A stretch of 64,000 nt of DNA. It comes from Linnemannia schmuckeri. Its lineage: Eukaryota; Mortierellomycota; Mortierellomycetes; Mortierellales; Mortierellaceae. The stretch spans positions 434,001 to 498,000 of the forward strand of contig JANATG010000007.1 in NCBI GenBank assembly GCA_029449235.1, read 5' to 3'. Shown piece by piece: positions 47,950 to 56,436 of the stretch. The position numbers and the translations under genes were made by a program. Each line of letters begins with the position of its first letter. Position 1 is the stretch's first letter. The notes beneath the pieces were generated by a model. That model searched no databases. It was not told where the DNA came from and worked only from the letters and a program-made list of their open reading frames with translations.

Positions 47950-49686
47950 TTATTTTGAATTGTTGTAGACTTGGCCATTACTGTTGTTGGTCTGGTAATA
48001 ACCTGCTTCATATGCCCGCTGCTGTTGCTGCTGTTGCTGTAACTGATAATCCTGCTGCGCCTGTCCTGCTCCTCCACCACCACTATTACTATACCCACTA
48101 CCATCCGCATACCCTCGCACATCATACTGATGCCCCTGCGCATCAATAGCACGAGACTCGTCAATAAACTCGCCACTGTTCCTACGAATTCCAATAGCGT
48201 TCTCCAGATGGCCCACATCATCTCTTCTATGGGTATGGGACGAAAAGTCTCGACAAGGGTGAGGGATATGTGAGTTGGTTGCTGTTAGGGTGGGGTAGTA
48301 CTGGAGGTAGGAGAAGACGGCAAAGATGATCCCGATGATGGCGCCCCAGGTCACGTCTGTGCCCGAGTGACGGTAGTCCTGGACGCGCGATATTGCGATC
48401 AGGATCGCGGCTGATATGTATCAGTGGTGTTGATTACGAGAGTGATGTGTAAGATGAAAGTATAAGTGGTGTGAAGGAGGAGGGAGGAAGTGAAAGGAGA
48501 GGAACGGGAGATGTTTAGTTCATTGTGCATTCTTTTTGTTTGATTGTTTGTTTGGATCTTTTGTCTGTATCTAATCGTCAAATCGAAATTGTTACCGAGG
48601 ATTGGCATAAAGATGATGACGGGTTTGAGCGAATATCCCTTCCTGTCAAAGACGTGCATCTTGCCGCCCACCCACAATGCCAAGTAAACAAGTCCTGCGA
48701 ATGCCGCTAAAAACAACACACAAAAAGAAAATAAAAACACCATTAGACGTTAGCGAAGGTTGCGAAGCCATGACATCAATAACAAACAAATAAGGGGTCT
48801 AATTTCCCGACGAAAAGTCGTGTGAGGTGTGGAGAAGACAACAAAGTTCAAGAGTCTCAACAAGTTGTTGTGAGCAGCAGGATAACCCCCATAGGGTGAT
48901 AATGATGATGATGATGGGGTTGAAAGTTGAACTTACTACTGGCATGTCCAGAGGGGAAGGAACGCATGCCGTCCTTAAGGATATGTTTGTCGGTCTGGGT
49001 ACAGACGGTGATGGTCCAGAGTTGTAATGGTCGATCGTGGATCAAGGGGGCTCCATTCTGCATAGGCATACATCTTGCTAGAAAGTCTGGTCGGTGCTTG
49101 CCCACCGCGACCTAGGAGTATGTAGGAGTGACAACCAAAGGCAATAACGTAAAGCGTGAGTGAGACGTTAACGTAATGACAAGAAAAAAATGTAAATGTT
49201 CTAGACAATCCATGACAACAATGAAGCAATGAAGCAACGATAAAAATAACGATAAAAAAAAAGAGCGAAAACGTCGACATCAAGTAATGTCTCGCTCTCT
49301 CACCCTCCCACACACACTCTCTCTCTTCAATTGTTCCCATTTACCTTCATGACCTGTGTAAAGATGGTAGTCAAAAGGACAGAGAGCAAGAGTCCCAAGA
49401 TTCCATTATGAAAGTCATAGGGGCTTCTACGGATGCCAATACTGACGATAAACATCAATACAACAGGGAAAACGGCCATGATCAAGCCCAGAGCCCAGAC
49501 CGGCACAGCTTCTTTTTCTTCATACGGGTACATGATACCCCTATTCTCGACCGAAAACTCCCTGTGGAAGGGTTCGACTCTGTCCAGGAGGAAGAACAGG
49601 GCTAGTAGGACCGCGCAAAAGATCCAGTCGAATGCGTATGAACAGTAGAACCGCGTTGATGGGTTCTTGATCCTGAACTTATCCAT
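47950..49686 (-). CDS. DPP1: PAP2-type lipid phosphatase (DPP1/LPP1-like), 4 exons, 362 aa
   Basis: Membrane phosphatase of the diacylglycerol-pyrophosphate / phosphatidate / lipid phosphate phosphatase group, giving diacylglycerol as end product. Exons in coding order: 49686-49345, 49111-48937, 48706-48596, 48410-47950. All three PAP2 motifs are intact: GKHRPDFLARC (K-x-x-RP class), SFPSGHAS with the PSGH core, and SRVQDYRHSGTD with the catalytic His and Asp. About six hydrophobic helices are visible ('WIFCAVLLALFFLLD', 'GLIMAVFPVVLMFIVSIGI', 'GLLLSVLLTTIF', 'AGLVYLALWVGG', 'AAILIAIS', 'GAIIGIIFAVFSYL'). The last 110 residues form a Gln/Gly/Asn-rich cytosolic tail longer than in yeast Dpp1. 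The start MDKFRIKN is the first in-frame ATG. Confidence 0.93.
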
Positions 49687-51319
49687 GGAATTGTTTGATT
49701 GCGATGCGCGTGGAACGATTGTAGTCGAGGGTATGTGCAAGTGAGTATGTGTATTTGTGTGCTGCGAAGCCTATCAGTGCCTTCCTGTGATCCGGTAGAA
49801 TGAAGTGGACTCCTGCTGGAAAGAAATAGACCTGGCGAGGCGGATATGGGCGTAGTGAGAATCGACAGATGCAGAGGGGGATTTACTGAAGAAAAAAAAA
49901 AAAAAAAAAAAAAGGGAGGAGAGAAGACGAAAGAAGAAAGGGAAAAGGTGGAACAGAAAGTAAAAGAGGGAAAGGGTTTTTATTGGATTTTTTTTTTTCG
50001 TCCGGACAAGAATCATCCGAGAATGTGCGTGAGTGTGATGTGATCCCCTTCTCATGGAAAAGTTGGGTCGGTGTACTCTGCTCGTGTACCTGTCGTTGCC
50101 GCCCTCACTAGCCTGTAGTCTTCATTAGTCGTAGTGTTGAGTAAGCCCAAAGTCTTCTTTTTTCATGTCATCTTCGCGGCCGTATAAAGCGCAGCAGTCA
50201 GTTGTGCCGATGCATGAAGGAAGTGCGACACGCAGGGTCTGAGATGATAGGTATAAAAGTGCCAGACGCGTCGTCTTTTTTCCTTTTGTGTGTCATATTA
50301 GTCGCACACACGATGTCTCTGATTCTCATATGTGTTCCGCTATCCAGGAACACCCATGCTTCTAGTAACTCATTACTCCCGAAATATCAGTTCAAAGCTC
50401 CACGCCCCTCGCTTACTCTCTCCCTCGTTCTCTCAACTTCGTCTTTTACTCCTTCTTTCCAATCACTCTTCCCTAATAGTGTCCGCAATACCGCAAAGGA
50501 GGGACCCCAGAAATAGAATCTAGTACATAGAAACGGGATGACCTTCCAGAAGTAAGCGAAAAAGGGCTACCTATATAGCTTTTGTCTGGTTTTGGATCAT
50601 TATTGCTGAACCATGTGGGAGCCCACAGCCATACATGGCTCACTCGTCATCACTTGTGTCAATTATTACTACCGAACCGGTGCTTGGCGCTCCTCATTCT
50701 CTTTTTCTGCGTGTGAGTGTATATGTATATGTGTTGTCACCCTAACCTGGCTGGCTCTCCTCCTCATCCTCTCTCTTTCTTGCTTTTTTTTTTTTTTTTT
50801 TTTCTTGAAAAGACCTCCGAGTCATCCTCCTTGCTTACCCTCTCACTCCTCAAACCAAACTCTTTCACGCAAAATGCTCTTTTGACACGCCCTTTATTTT
50901 TGTGTCCGTTGCACTCGAACACGGAGACGGAGAGAGCGAGAGTGGACGTAAAGCAGACAGACAGACAGGCAGACAGACAGACGAGCATGATAGACAAACG
51001 AATCCATGAACTTGCATGAGCAGAGATAGAATGGTTGGCCTAATCCTGCAAACAAAAAATCCTATAGATATAAAGGCGAAGGAAAAACGACAGCACTCAT
51101 AAAAAACTTCTCCAACTTCATCTTCCAAAAGTTAACAAAAACCACAAACCCCCAGACCAACCGCCGCTTTCAACCCTCCAAGTCTATCTCCTACCGCCCT
51201 AATCTACTATCGCACTCTTACTTGTCCAGCCACTACCACTACAACTATTGCCACTTACAAAGGACTGATTGTTCGTCATAAACGATAGCCGTTCCTCTAC
51301 ACCGAAAGCCTTTTCAGAA
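49687..51319. other. 1.6 kb intergenic region
   Basis: Contains an A22 tract (49892-49913), a T20 tract (50784-50803), a CAGACAGACAGG tandem near 50955-50983 and a TATA-like site at 51069. The stretch 51120-51300 is CT/CA-rich, as expected for a leader of the next gene. No coding exon recognised. Confidence 0.55.
51069..51075 (+). promoter_or_regulatory. TATA-like box TATAAAG upstream of secreted-peptide gene
   Basis: TATAAAG about 250 bp before the ATG at 51320, followed by a CA/CT-rich leader. Position is compatible with a promoter, but this is weak evidence on its own. Confidence 0.35.
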
Positions 51320-51496
51320 ATGGCAACCTTGTCATCTCCTCGCTCATCATTCAAGGTCTCAACTATTCTCTTGCTCGCCCTGCTCGCCTTCCTGTCCACA
51401 GATTTTTACTCAGCCATGGCCGCCCCTGTACCCATCTCGTGTGCTATGAACGAAAGTTATGCCTGCGATAGCAACTTCAAAATGGAAAACATCTAG
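51320..51496 (+). CDS. Small secreted peptide precursor, 58 aa
   Basis: Single-exon ORF starting MATLSSPRSSFK. A clear signal peptide is seen: basic n-region, hydrophobic core 'STILLLALLAFLSTDF', and an AxA-type cleavage site at SAMA|APVP. The predicted mature part is only about 24 residues, with two Cys and an Asn-Glu-Ser sequon (SCAMNESYACDSN). It may be a secreted micropeptide, effector or pheromone-like precursor; I recognise no family. A CT-rich leader and a downstream AATAAA at about 51610 fit a real transcription unit. The stop is followed at 51632 by the TA target site of the Tc1 element, so the 3' region is at the element border. Short ORFs can arise by chance, and the signal-peptide grammar is the main support. 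Confidence 0.55.
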   Translation: MATLSSPRSSFKVSTILLLALLAFLSTDFYSAMAAPVPISCAMNESYACDSNFKMENI

Positions 51497-51633
51497 AACT
51501 CTTCTTTCTCTCTTTCCTTCTCTTTCCTTTCACACTTTGCCCACCTACTATCAACTAACATACCTACCATAACTTGCTCAACTTAAATCATCTCTACTCT
51601 AAAACTAAAAAATAAACTGCTCCAAAAACAGTA

Positions 51634-51660
51634 CAGTCACGTTCCAAAAAGAATTTACAA
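51634..51660. repeat. Left TIR of the Tc1/mariner element
   Basis: Pairs with 52818-52845 with about three differences. One base of the T-run is missing here relative to the right TIR (ATTTACAA versus ATTTTACAA). Confidence 0.9.
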
Positions 51661-51737
51661 AAAAAAAAAAAAAAAAAAAAAATTCTTCACTCGTTACTCT
51701 TACAGTACACTCTCACTCTTTCCACCCATCTCCATCA

Positions 51738-52778
51738 ATGACTCTATCCGTTGGGGAACAGGGCGAGATTGTTGGCATGTGGAAGTCCGGTCGCACTCCA
51801 GCAGAGATAGCCAGGTCCGTGGGTCAAAGCCGAGCAACCGTTGGCAATGTCATCAAGCGCTACCGCGAGAGAGGGAACTACGAGCCAAGGAAAGTCCAGG
51901 TCGTCCGAAGAAGTTGGACGCTAGAGCTGTCTGTAACCTTGTCTCCACTGCCAAAAGAAATCGCTGTGCCACTCTCACCGACCTTACCAACCAACTCGCC
52001 ATTGATGTCTCGAGGAGCACTGTTAGGAGAACGCTTCACAATGAGGGGATCTTTTCTCGTATTGCCGTAGTGAAGCCTCACTTATCCGACATACATAAAC
52101 AAGCCCGATTGGTGTTTGCTAGACAGTACAGACATTGGACCGCTGATGATTGGAAGAAGGTGGTGTGGACTGATGAGTCGTCTTTCGAGATCGGAAAGAC
52201 CTTTCGTAAGATCAGAGTGTGGAGGACCAAGGATGAGAAATACCGGAACGATTGTCTCGCTCCATCTTTTAAAAGCGGACGAACTTCTGTGATGGTCTGG
52301 GGTGCTTTTGCGGGTTCCTCTGTCCAATCTAATCACGATACCTCCCAACAGCAAGAAGGCTGTGGACTTCGTCCGTCTCATCTACGATGGCGAACTGCTT
52401 GGCTTCATGGGCCAAGTTGCCACTGCCATTCTATTGGAGGATTGGGAGGATGAGCAGGGGCCTGTTCTGATGGAGGATGGAGCACCTATTCACACTGCCC
52501 TTGTCTCAAGGAATTGGCGAGAGGAGCATGGGATTGTGAAGATACCGTGGCCCGCTTGTTCTCCGGATCTCAATCCCATCGAAAATGTGTGGGCACAATT
52601 GAAAGATGCTGTTCAGAATCGACGTGTTCGGCCCAGAAGTATTGGGGAAATGGTGATCGCTTTAAACGAGGAATGGAGGGATATCAGAGCGGATTTTCTC
52701 ACACGCTTGTACTCAAGTCTCCCAGGGAGGATTCAGGCCGTAATCGCCGCACAAGGAGGCACACCATGTGGTGAATAA
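51738..52778 (+). pseudogene. Tc1/mariner DD34E transposase with two frameshifts
   Basis: The start MTLSVGEQGEIVG opens a paired-like HTH ('TPAEIARSVGQSRATVGNVI') characteristic of Tc1 transposases. The frame breaks near 51895 at an AAA run; the next frame carries 'SPGRPKKLDARAV' and the first catalytic Asp in 'VVWTDESSF'. It breaks again near 52310-52325; the third segment carries the second Asp in 'LMEDGAPIH' and the Glu in 'SPDLNPIENVW', 34 residues apart, the DD34E signature. It ends at a TAA at 52776-52778. All three catalytic residues survive, so decay is recent and limited to small indels. Confidence 0.9.
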
Positions 52779-52817
52779 AACAAAATACATAATTTAAAAA
52801 ATAGCCTTAAAAAAAAG

Positions 52818-52845
52818 TTGTAAAATTCTTTTTGGAACGGAACTG
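52818..52845. repeat. Right TIR of the Tc1/mariner element
   Basis: Inverted counterpart of 51634-51660; ends AACTG followed by the TA duplication. Confidence 0.9.
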
Positions 52846-52943
52846 TACATCAGCTATCCTTACTCGCCAGTAGTGCAGTGTTCAATAACGAAGCAAGTAG
52901 CCAACAAGAAAAAAACTTGAACGTGTCAAGGGCAAAAGATTAT

Positions 52944-53014
52944 TGCGTGGTCCGGGAATCGAACCCGGGTCTACCGCGTGGCAGGCGGTAATTATACCAC
53001 TAAACCAACCACGC
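52944..53014 (-). tRNA. tRNA-Gly(GCC)
   Basis: On the minus strand: acceptor stem GCGTGGT pairs with ACCACGC (7 bp); D-arm with TTTAGTGGT (A box); anticodon stem ACCGC/GCGGT around loop CTGCCAC, giving anticodon GCC (Gly); T-arm CCGGG-TTCGATT-CCCGG (B box). 71 bp, no intron, all stems paired, so it looks functional. The Tc1 element ends 98 bp on its 3' side, and the retroelement stack begins 107 bp on its 5' side. Confidence 0.97.
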
Positions 53015-53109
53015 TTTAAAGCTTCTTGACGTTAAGCTAAAACTTTTAGTATACTTATTTCATACACAAACTATTCACGTGATAGGATACCCTTAAGAGT
53101 GTGAATACT

Positions 53110-53121
53110 GGCGCCACTAAC
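53110..53121. repeat. Target-site duplication of copy B, left
   Basis: GGCGCCACTAAC, identical to 58119-58130 right after the copy B poly(A) tail. Confidence 0.9.
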
Positions 53122-53122
53122 A

Positions 53123-56100
53123 ATGAAGAATGTCTCTCAGTCTTGTGAGCCAACGGTTTCTCCTACTTCTCCTTCTTCTCCTTTGTTCTCTCCTTCCGAC
53201 TTCGACCCCTTGTTATCATCCTTGTTATCATCTGTTCCCCACTTGGGGTTCTCGTTTTCATCTGATCCTTCCCTTGTCTTTGATGTCTCCTCTTACTTTA
53301 CTATTAATCTACCTGTTATCACATCCTTTTCTTCTCCCTCTCTTATTCCTTCTTCTTCTTCTGTCCATCCCTCTTCTTTTGTTTCCTCCTCTCTTTCTCA
53401 TTCCTCTCATCCTTCCTTTCCCCTTGCTGCCCCCTCCACAATCCCCCCAATAGCTCCTCTCTCCCTAGTACCTCTTTCCTTTCTATCTAGTGTACCACCT
53501 ATCGATCTTTTATCTGCACCCGTCTCTTCTTTATTATTCGATCCTTCACTTCCTCCACCTCCCTCTCCACCCTCCCCTCTTCCTCCCCTCTCACTTCCTT
53601 TGCCAGTCAGCTCATTGTCATCTTCGCCACAGCCACATTATCCACCACTTACACTCTCACCTCCTCCGTCGTTACTATCCCCGGCTTCGCCGCCCGTAGT
53701 CACCCCAGTTACAGTCTCGTCGCCTATCGTCATCCCAGTCCCAGTCTCGAGCCCTGTACTCTCTGCTACATCTGATCGACCTGCACCTCTCCTCTCCTGC
53801 ACAGACACACCATTCAACACGCCAGCTACCTCCACTCCAACACCTGTATCCATTCTCTTATCTCCTCACACTCAATCTCCTCTTCCACCCAATGCAACTG
53901 ACCCTAGCTTCGAGCGGGCAGTCGCCTTCCTGGACAGCACCTGCAGACACCGTCTCCTTCGTCCCGCGGCAGAATACAACGCCGAGATCCTACGCATTAC
54001 CTGCGAGACCAAGAAGCTTCAGGCGAAGAACACCACCAAGTATGACGCCCTTAGAGCTCAGTATCGGAAGCAACTTGCTAAGAGACCGCAAGACCTAACC
54101 GCCATGCTGTCCAACGTCGACCATGACGCTGTCAATGCAGCTGCGCGTGTGCAGTCTGTTGCTAGTCGTCGCAAGACCGTTGCCCTTGGAATACGTCGCC
54201 GAGCCACCGAGGCTGTCAATGAGTACCGGACTCGCCACCTTGATTCTCTCCGCTCGGATATGGAAACCAGACTGAACAGAGCAGTAGTGGAATCTCATTT
54301 ACAGGAATCCCTTCGAGCCAGAAAGCAACAGGAAGCAGAGGCACTTTGTCTTCAGCACTACTCTGTTGTCTCACGCTTGCAAGAGTCCCTCCGCGACAGA
54401 AAACAACAGCAGCAACAGGAAAAAAAGGCTTACCGTCTTCACCATCGCTCGGTCGTCTCTCGCCTAAAGGAGACGATGCCACGGCCCAAGAAGACTCAAC
54501 CACTACGCAAATCAGCCTTTGACACAACCTCGAACTTTCCTTTGCAAGAACAGTACCGAGTCCAACCGCTCGCAGCATCAGGCCCCCTCACCACAACCTT
54601 CGGCCCACTTTGTCTCTCACCGGCGGAAGCAGCGTCCATGCGAACAATACAGGACACACCAGTAGACAACTCCACCCCCCGAGTTTTGTACTCGGATGGA
54701 TCTCTTCTAAACTCAGGAACATCCGACGTGTCACTGGCTTTTGGAGTGGTGGACCTTACTCAGGACAATCCCCTGACAGTACAAGGACGAACGGACGGTC
54801 ATGCATCCTCGGCCAAGTCTGAGCTCATGGGCTTACTAGCCGCAGTCCTGTCAGCACCTCCGGAACAAAACATTGTGGTCAAACTGGACAACCAGTCGGT
54901 GGTGGAACAGTATCATCATATGGTGAAGGATCGTCAAGATGCCTTACCGAGGAAACGATTCAGGAGCACTTATGCCGGTATCTGGGCAGTATTATGGCAG
55001 GTTGTGGAATCTCGGCCAGGCGAAGTCGAAGTGGTATGGATCAAGGGACACAACAACATTCAAGGAAATGAGCTAGCGGATCAGGCGGCAAAGGCGGCAG
55101 CACAGAGTGTTACGGTGCCTTTGGTGGTGGATCTCACTCAGCAGACGGACATTACGAGCTTTGCACATTGCAATGGCGGGCTTGTTGAAATCGATCTACG
55201 ACAGCTCCTTAAACAACAATCGACAATCCGCCATCACCAAGTCTGGATATCACAAAGACGGGTCAAGAGGGCGATCTCGGACATTGACGATGTGGAATGG
55301 AGTTCGACCTTGGCCCATGTCCATGACAGACGCGCCGTCTTCACCTTTTACAGCAACAGCAAGGACTCCCACCAACGAACACATCATATCAAGAAGCTGC
55401 ATGGAATGTTGCCAACATTGAACTCCATGCAGGCCCGGAAGCCTGATTTGTACTCAACCTGCCTGTGTCGACAATGTGAGCAGGAGGAGGAAGACAATGA
55501 GCACGTCTGGAGATGCCCCTCTACTGTTGAGACAACCACAGCGATATGGAAGGAGGCCATGGGCAAGATTGATGAATGGGGCGTTCAGGCAACAAATAGC
55601 TACAATGCCGCCAGGAAGCGTGAACACAAGCGAGCAACTGACAATGGTCGTCAAGCACCACGGCCAGTACCCATATACTGGCAGTCCCCCTCGGATGCGG
55701 ATCATATTCGGGGATTCTCTTCTATCGGTGGAGCTCGAGCCGTGCACAGCGGTAGTCCTGCTCCCGATCGTGATGAAAACCCCAAATGGCACGTTTCGGA
55801 CCTTCTTCGCGGAATCACCCCCAAGAGCATGTTGACTGAGTGGTCCTCGGCCTTCAGAACCCCACGGTCCATTGCCAAGACGGTCCTTCACAAGTTTATT
55901 GGCTACCTGGAGACGCAGGCCTCAGAACTGATCTGGAAACCCCGATGTTCCACGACGATCGCGTGGGAGCAGATGCAAGGTATCTCTGCCAAGGACAAAA
56001 CATCCAAATACACCGGCGCCCAAGGTGACTGGAGTCGAGGATACGGTTACATCACGCGTGATGGGTTCTGCCCGTGTGGCGCTTCGCTAGCCACACATGA

Positions 56101-56230
56101 GGATCGAACCTGCCCTGGAGCGACCAAGGAACCATGCACAGCTGATGAGCGGCTGTTGGATAGTCTGTTGGGAAGGAGGAAATTGTCATTGATGGAGAGG
56201 ATGGGAAGAATCCCCTTCATTCGTATCTAG
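53123..56230 (+). CDS. RNase H-domain retroelement protein (copy A), 1035-codon ORF, no RT domain
   Basis: Residues 1-6 (MKNVSQ) come from the copy B target sequence, so the ATG is borrowed; element-derived sequence starts at residue 7. Residues 7 to about 250 are Ser/Pro-rich. A helical, Arg/Gln-rich coiled-coil-like part spans about 255-470 ('NAEILRITCETKKLQAKN', two copies of LQESLR(A/D)RKQQ). A type I RNase H domain follows from about 520: Asp in LYSDGS, Glu in AKSELMGLLAA, Asp in KLDNQSVV, and GHNN..NELADQAAK with the last Asp, so all catalytic positions are present. Next come CLCRQCEQEEEDNEHVWRCP (near 780-800) and, near the end, CPCGASLATHEDRTCPG, both Cys/His clusters like those after RNase H in some LINE ORF2 proteins. 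No reverse-transcriptase or endonuclease motif (such as YxDD) is visible. Confidence 0.85.
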   Translation: MKNVSQSCEPTVSPTSPSSPLFSPSDFDPLLSSLLSSVPHLGFSFSSDPSLVFDVSSYFTINLPVITSFSSPSLIPSSSSVHPSSFVSSSLSHSSHPSFPLAAPSTIPPIAPLSLVPLSFLSSVPPIDLLSAPVSSLLFDPSLPPPPSPPSPLPPLSLPLPVSSLSSSPQPHYPPLTLSPPPSLLSPASPPVVTPVTVSSPIVIPVPVSSPVLSATSDRPAPLLSCTDTPFNTPATSTPTPVSILLSPHTQSPLPPNATDPSFERAVAFLDSTCRHRLLRPAAEYNAEILRITCETKKLQAKNTTKYDALRAQYRKQLAKRPQDLTAMLSNVDHDAVNAAARVQSVASRRKTVALGIRRRATEAVNEYRTRHLDSLRSDMETRLNRAVVESHLQESLRARKQQEAEALCLQHYSVVSRLQESLRDRKQQQQQEKKAYRLHHRSVVSRLKETMPRPKKTQPLRKSAFDTTSNFPLQEQYRVQPLAASGPLTTTFGPLCLSPAEAASMRTIQDTPVDNSTPRVLYSDGSLLNSGTSDVSLAFGVVDLTQDNPLTVQGRTDGHASSAKSELMGLLAAVLSAPPEQNIVVKLDNQSVVEQYHHMVKDRQDALPRKRFRSTYAGIWAVLWQVVESRPGEVEVVWIKGHNNIQGNELADQAAKAAAQSVTVPLVVDLTQQTDITSFAHCNGGLVEIDLRQLLKQQSTIRHHQVWISQRRVKRAISDIDDVEWSSTLAHVHDRRAVFTFYSNSKDSHQRTHHIKKLHGMLPTLNSMQARKPDLYSTCLCRQCEQEEEDNEHVWRCPSTVETTTAIWKEAMGKIDEWGVQATNSYNAARKREHKRATDNGRQAPRPVPIYWQSPSDADHIRGFSSIGGARAVHSGSPAPDRDENPKWHVSDLLRGITPKSMLTEWSSAFRTPRSIAKTVLHKFIGYLETQASELIWKPRCSTTIAWEQMQGISAKDKTSKYTGAQGDWSRGYGYITRDGFCPCGASLATHEDRTCPGATKEPCTADERLLDSLLGRRKLSLMERMGRIPFIRI
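53125..53140. repeat. Target-site duplication of copy A, left
   Basis: GAAGAATGTCTCTCAG, identical to 56421-56436 right after the copy A poly(A) tail. Together with 53122-53124 it is the detached 5' end of copy B. Confidence 0.9.
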
Positions 56231-56420
56231 TTTTATTTTTTCTTCCGTTTTTGCTGTGAAGAGCAGCAACAATTGTTGCGCAGAGCCAGGCTCCGGGTCG
56301 GACTGTGACTGGCGGATGGTGTACTGAAGAGTTTGGTCTGTAGTCCCCTTTACTTCCAAATGCCTCCTTTGTACTGTTTGTCAGAGAAATAAAATTGTGT
56401 ACAAAAAAAAAAAAAAAAAA
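53141..56420 (+). mobile_element. Retroelement copy A, nested in copy B
   Basis: 3.28 kb insertion flanked by 16-bp duplications. It begins TCTTGTGAGCC at the insertion border, carries one long ORF, then a 170-bp 3' UTR ending 'GAGAAATAAAATTGTGTAC' plus A18. The intact ORF and the insertion into B show it is the younger copy. Whether 53141 is the true 5' end or a truncation cannot be told from one copy. Confidence 0.88.
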
Positions 56421-56436
56421 GAAGAATGTCTCTCAG
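56421..56436. repeat. Target-site duplication of copy A, right
   Basis: GAAGAATGTCTCTCAG directly after A18 of copy A; perfect match to 53125-53140. Confidence 0.9.

Larger units (their letters stand above)
51634..52845 (+). mobile_element. Tc1/mariner element, 1.2 kb, with TIRs and TA duplication
   Basis: Terminal inverted repeats of about 27-28 bp: 51634-51660 begins CAGTCACGTTCCAAAAAG and 52818-52845 reads the reverse complement of CAGTTCCGTTCCAAAAAG. Both ends abut TA (51632-51633 and 52846-52847), the Tc1 target duplication. An A23 tract follows the left TIR. The transposase inside has two frameshifts (separate entry), so this copy cannot make an intact enzyme, though its ends look mobilisable in trans. 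Confidence 0.92.

Noticed and set aside
56395..56436. Start of the copy B ORF inside the poly(A) tail (Lys-rich leader)
   Set aside because: The open frame through the A-tail is accidental; the element sequence begins after the duplicated 16-mer.
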